NCBI RefSeq assembly: GCF_000019725.1
Contig: NC_010505.1
Location: 2,917,001-2,981,000, forward strand
Length of the DNA: 64,000 bases
Direction: 5' to 3'
DNA from: Methylobacterium radiotolerans JCM 2831
GTDB lineage: Bacteria; Pseudomonadota; Alphaproteobacteria; Rhizobiales; Beijerinckiaceae
Position numbers and translations under genes: made by a program. Position 1 is the first letter of the stretch; every line of letters begins with the position of its first letter. Below the pieces are notes generated by a model that was given only the letters and a program-made list of their open reading frames with translations, ran no database searches and had not been told where the DNA came from. Of the stretch, positions 62,578-64,000 are shown in pieces.

Positions 62578-63737
62578 CCCGCCCCGCGATGACCGACGCG
62601 CTCCCCGCATCCGGACATTTCGTCGATCCGGCACCCTTCGAGCCGGAGGCCCGGGCCGAGAGCACGGTCGCCACGGCCTCCGCGTGGCGGCTCATCCTCC
62701 GGAAGTTCCTGCGCCACCGCCTCGCCGTGGCCTCGGCCCTGATCCTGCTCGCGCTCTACGCCACGGTACCGTTCGTCGAGCAGCTCGCGCCCTACGGGCA
62801 GGCCCGCCGCAACGGCGATTTCCTCTACGCGCCGCCGCAGCGCGTCCACCTGTTCCACGAGGGCCGCTTCGTCGGGCCGTTCGTCTACCCCTACCGGGCC
62901 CACCTGGACCTCGACACGTTCCGCCGGGACTACAAGGTGGACGCGTCCGCCCCGCAGCCACTGCGCTTCCTCTGCCGGGGCGACGGCTACGACTGGCTCG
63001 GGCTCGTCCACATCGATCTGCATCTCGTCTGCCCGCCGGAGAACGGCACGCTGTTCCTCCTCGGCACCGACAAGCTCGGGCGCGACCTGTTCTCGCGCAT
63101 GATCTACGGGGCGCGGATCTCGCTCACCATCGGCCTCGTGGGCGTCGCCATCTCGTTCGCGCTGGGGCTCTTCTTCGGCGGCATCGCGGGCTATTTCGGC
63201 GGTATCGTCGATGCCGGGGTGCAGCGGCTGATCGAGGTGGTGCGCTCCCTGCCGGAGCTGCCGCTCTGGCTCGCCCTGTCGGCGGCGCTGCCGCCGAACT
63301 GGAGCCCGCTGCTGATCTTCTTCGGTATCACGGTGATCCTCGGCCTGCTCGACTGGCCAGGGCTGGCGCGGGCGGTGCGCGGCAAGCTCCTGGCCCTGCG
63401 CGAGGAGGATTTCGTCCAGGCCGCCGAGTTGATGGGCGCCTCGCCCACCCGTGTGATCGGCCGGCACCTGATCCCCAACTTCATGAGTCACCTGATCGCC
63501 TCGGCGACCCTGTCGATCCCGACCATGATCCTCGGCGAGACAGCCCTGTCATTCCTGGGCCTGGGCCTCAGACCGCCGGTGACCAGCTGGGGCGTGCTGC
63601 TCAACGAGGCGCAGAATCTCGCGGCGGTGCAGCTCTATCCCTGGCTGCTCCTGCCGGTCCTGCCCGTGCTGGTGACCGTGCTCGCGTTCAACTTCATGGG
63701 TGACGGTCTGCGCGACGCGGCGGATCCGTATCACTGA
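62574..63737 (+). CDS. Peptide-class ABC transporter permease (DppC/YejE type) with large periplasmic insert
   Basis: A 387-aa permease, the last gene of the overlapping run. Helix 1 (FLRHRLAVASALILLALYAT) is followed by an insert of about 110 residues before LLGTDKLGRDLFSRMIYGAR, the start of the common core; such inserts occur in a subset of large-solute importers. The EAA motif is EEDFVQAAELMGASPTRVIG, and the end MGDGLRDAADPYH is the usual DppC terminus. ATG 62574 overlaps the previous stop (ATGA); an ATG five codons on is an alternative. Confidence 0.93.
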   Translation: MTRPAMTDALPASGHFVDPAPFEPEARAESTVATASAWRLILRKFLRHRLAVASALILLALYATVPFVEQLAPYGQARRNGDFLYAPPQRVHLFHEGRFVGPFVYPYRAHLDLDTFRRDYKVDASAPQPLRFLCRGDGYDWLGLVHIDLHLVCPPENGTLFLLGTDKLGRDLFSRMIYGARISLTIGLVGVAISFALGLFFGGIAGYFGGIVDAGVQRLIEVVRSLPELPLWLALSAALPPNWSPLLIFFGITVILGLLDWPGLARAVRGKLLALREEDFVQAAELMGASPTRVIGRHLIPNFMSHLIASATLSIPTMILGETALSFLGLGLRPPVTSWGVLLNEAQNLAAVQLYPWLLLPVLPVLVTVLAFNFMGDGLRDAADPYH

Positions 63738-63761
63738 CGGGAGGCGCCGCGCTGGGCCGGC

Positions 63762-64000
63762 CTACCCGGCGAGCGGCAGCGGCGCGATCCGCGTCGGGGC
63801 GGCGACGCCCTTGCGCTCCAAGAGGCCCGGCGGCGGCACGGGGGCGTCGATGGTGCAGACCACGCCGGTCGGCTCGTAGCTCAGCACGACCTCGCCGGCG
63901 AGCTCGCGCGCCAAGCTGCGCTCGATCAGGCGCGAGCCGAATCCGGTCCGTGTCGGCTTCTTGACCGGCGGGCCGCCGCGTTCGGACCAGCGGAGCGAGA
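63762..64000 (-). CDS. HWE-family histidine kinase, C-terminal part only
   Basis: The final 79 codons of a gene running off the right edge. The frame reads LRWSERGGPPVKKPTRTGFG, then SRLIERSLARELAGEVVLSY, and ends PTRIAPLPLAG before TAG. RTGFGSRLIERSLA is the C-terminal G-box of HWE/HisKA_2 kinases, and LSYEPTGVVCTIDAPVP is the last beta strand of that ATPase domain. Upstream sensor domains are outside the window. It converges on the ABC operon across a 24-bp gap. Confidence 0.8.
   Translation of the reverse strand, partial: SLRWSERGGPPVKKPTRTGFGSRLIERSLARELAGEVVLSYEPTGVVCTIDAPVPPPGLLERKGVAAPTRIAPLPLAG

Noticed and set aside
1..64000. Mobile elements, CRISPR arrays, tRNA or rRNA genes
   Set aside because: No transposase or integrase motifs, no regularly spaced repeats, and no recognisable tRNA or rRNA segments were seen on either strand. 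A dedicated RNA search was not possible.

Overview
The window is GC-rich (roughly 70% by eye) alphaproteobacterial DNA. It carries the purple-bacterial photosynthesis genes bchCXYZ, pufQBALMC and crtCDEF together with an oxalate/formate locus: formyl-CoA transferase, an OxlT-type antiporter and an FCD/GntR regulator. An aerobic anoxygenic phototroph of the Methylobacterium/Methylorubrum type fits best. That assignment comes from gene content and protein motifs, not from a database search. No rRNA, tRNA, CRISPR array, transposase or integrase was recognised.

Layout. Positions 1-5212 (-) hold an RND efflux pump with two tandem adaptor lipoproteins. It is divergent from a TetR regulator, with a perfect inverted repeat between them. 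Positions 5896-9289 (-) are a three-gene signalling operon with 4-bp overlaps: MHYT-PAS histidine kinase, lone receiver, receiver-HWE kinase. After two orphan genes, 11180-16838 is the oxalate locus: frc, a stand-alone formyl-transfer domain like the hydrolase domain of 10-formyl-THF dehydrogenase, a class II aldolase, oxlT and an FCD regulator. Positions 17233-34224 are mixed housekeeping: an HD-GYP protein, a CAP-domain lipoprotein, recJ, the three-subunit transhydrogenase pnt behind an aa3 oxidase subunit IV gene, an ABC1 kinase, an M3 peptidase, a sigma-54 activator, and a murein pair (L,D-transpeptidase plus an M15-type endopeptidase). Positions 34413-37412 hold ppdK and a small DUF3096-like gene.

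Positions 37523-50987 are the photosynthesis cluster. Leftward run crtE-crtF and then bchC-X-Y-Z-pufQ-B-A-L-M-C; rightward run crtD-crtC. Two perfect PpsR/CrtJ-type palindromes (TGTC-N10-GACA) lie before bchC and between crtE and crtD. A GC-rich hairpin sits in the pufA-pufL gap, where such a hairpin sets antenna-to-reaction-centre stoichiometry in other purple bacteria.

Positions 52429-63737 are the least familiar part. Eight rightward genes are chained by start/stop overlaps: three glycosyltransferase-like proteins (one fused to a NodB-like deacetylase domain), a fused two-domain peptide-type ABC ATPase, a methyltransferase-like protein, a Tat-type substrate-binding protein and two permeases. 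A GT87-like membrane protein is divergent from the first gene. This looks like one unit joining glycan synthesis or modification to uptake of a peptide-like or glycoconjugate substrate, and I recognise no named system for it. The window ends inside another HWE-type histidine kinase.
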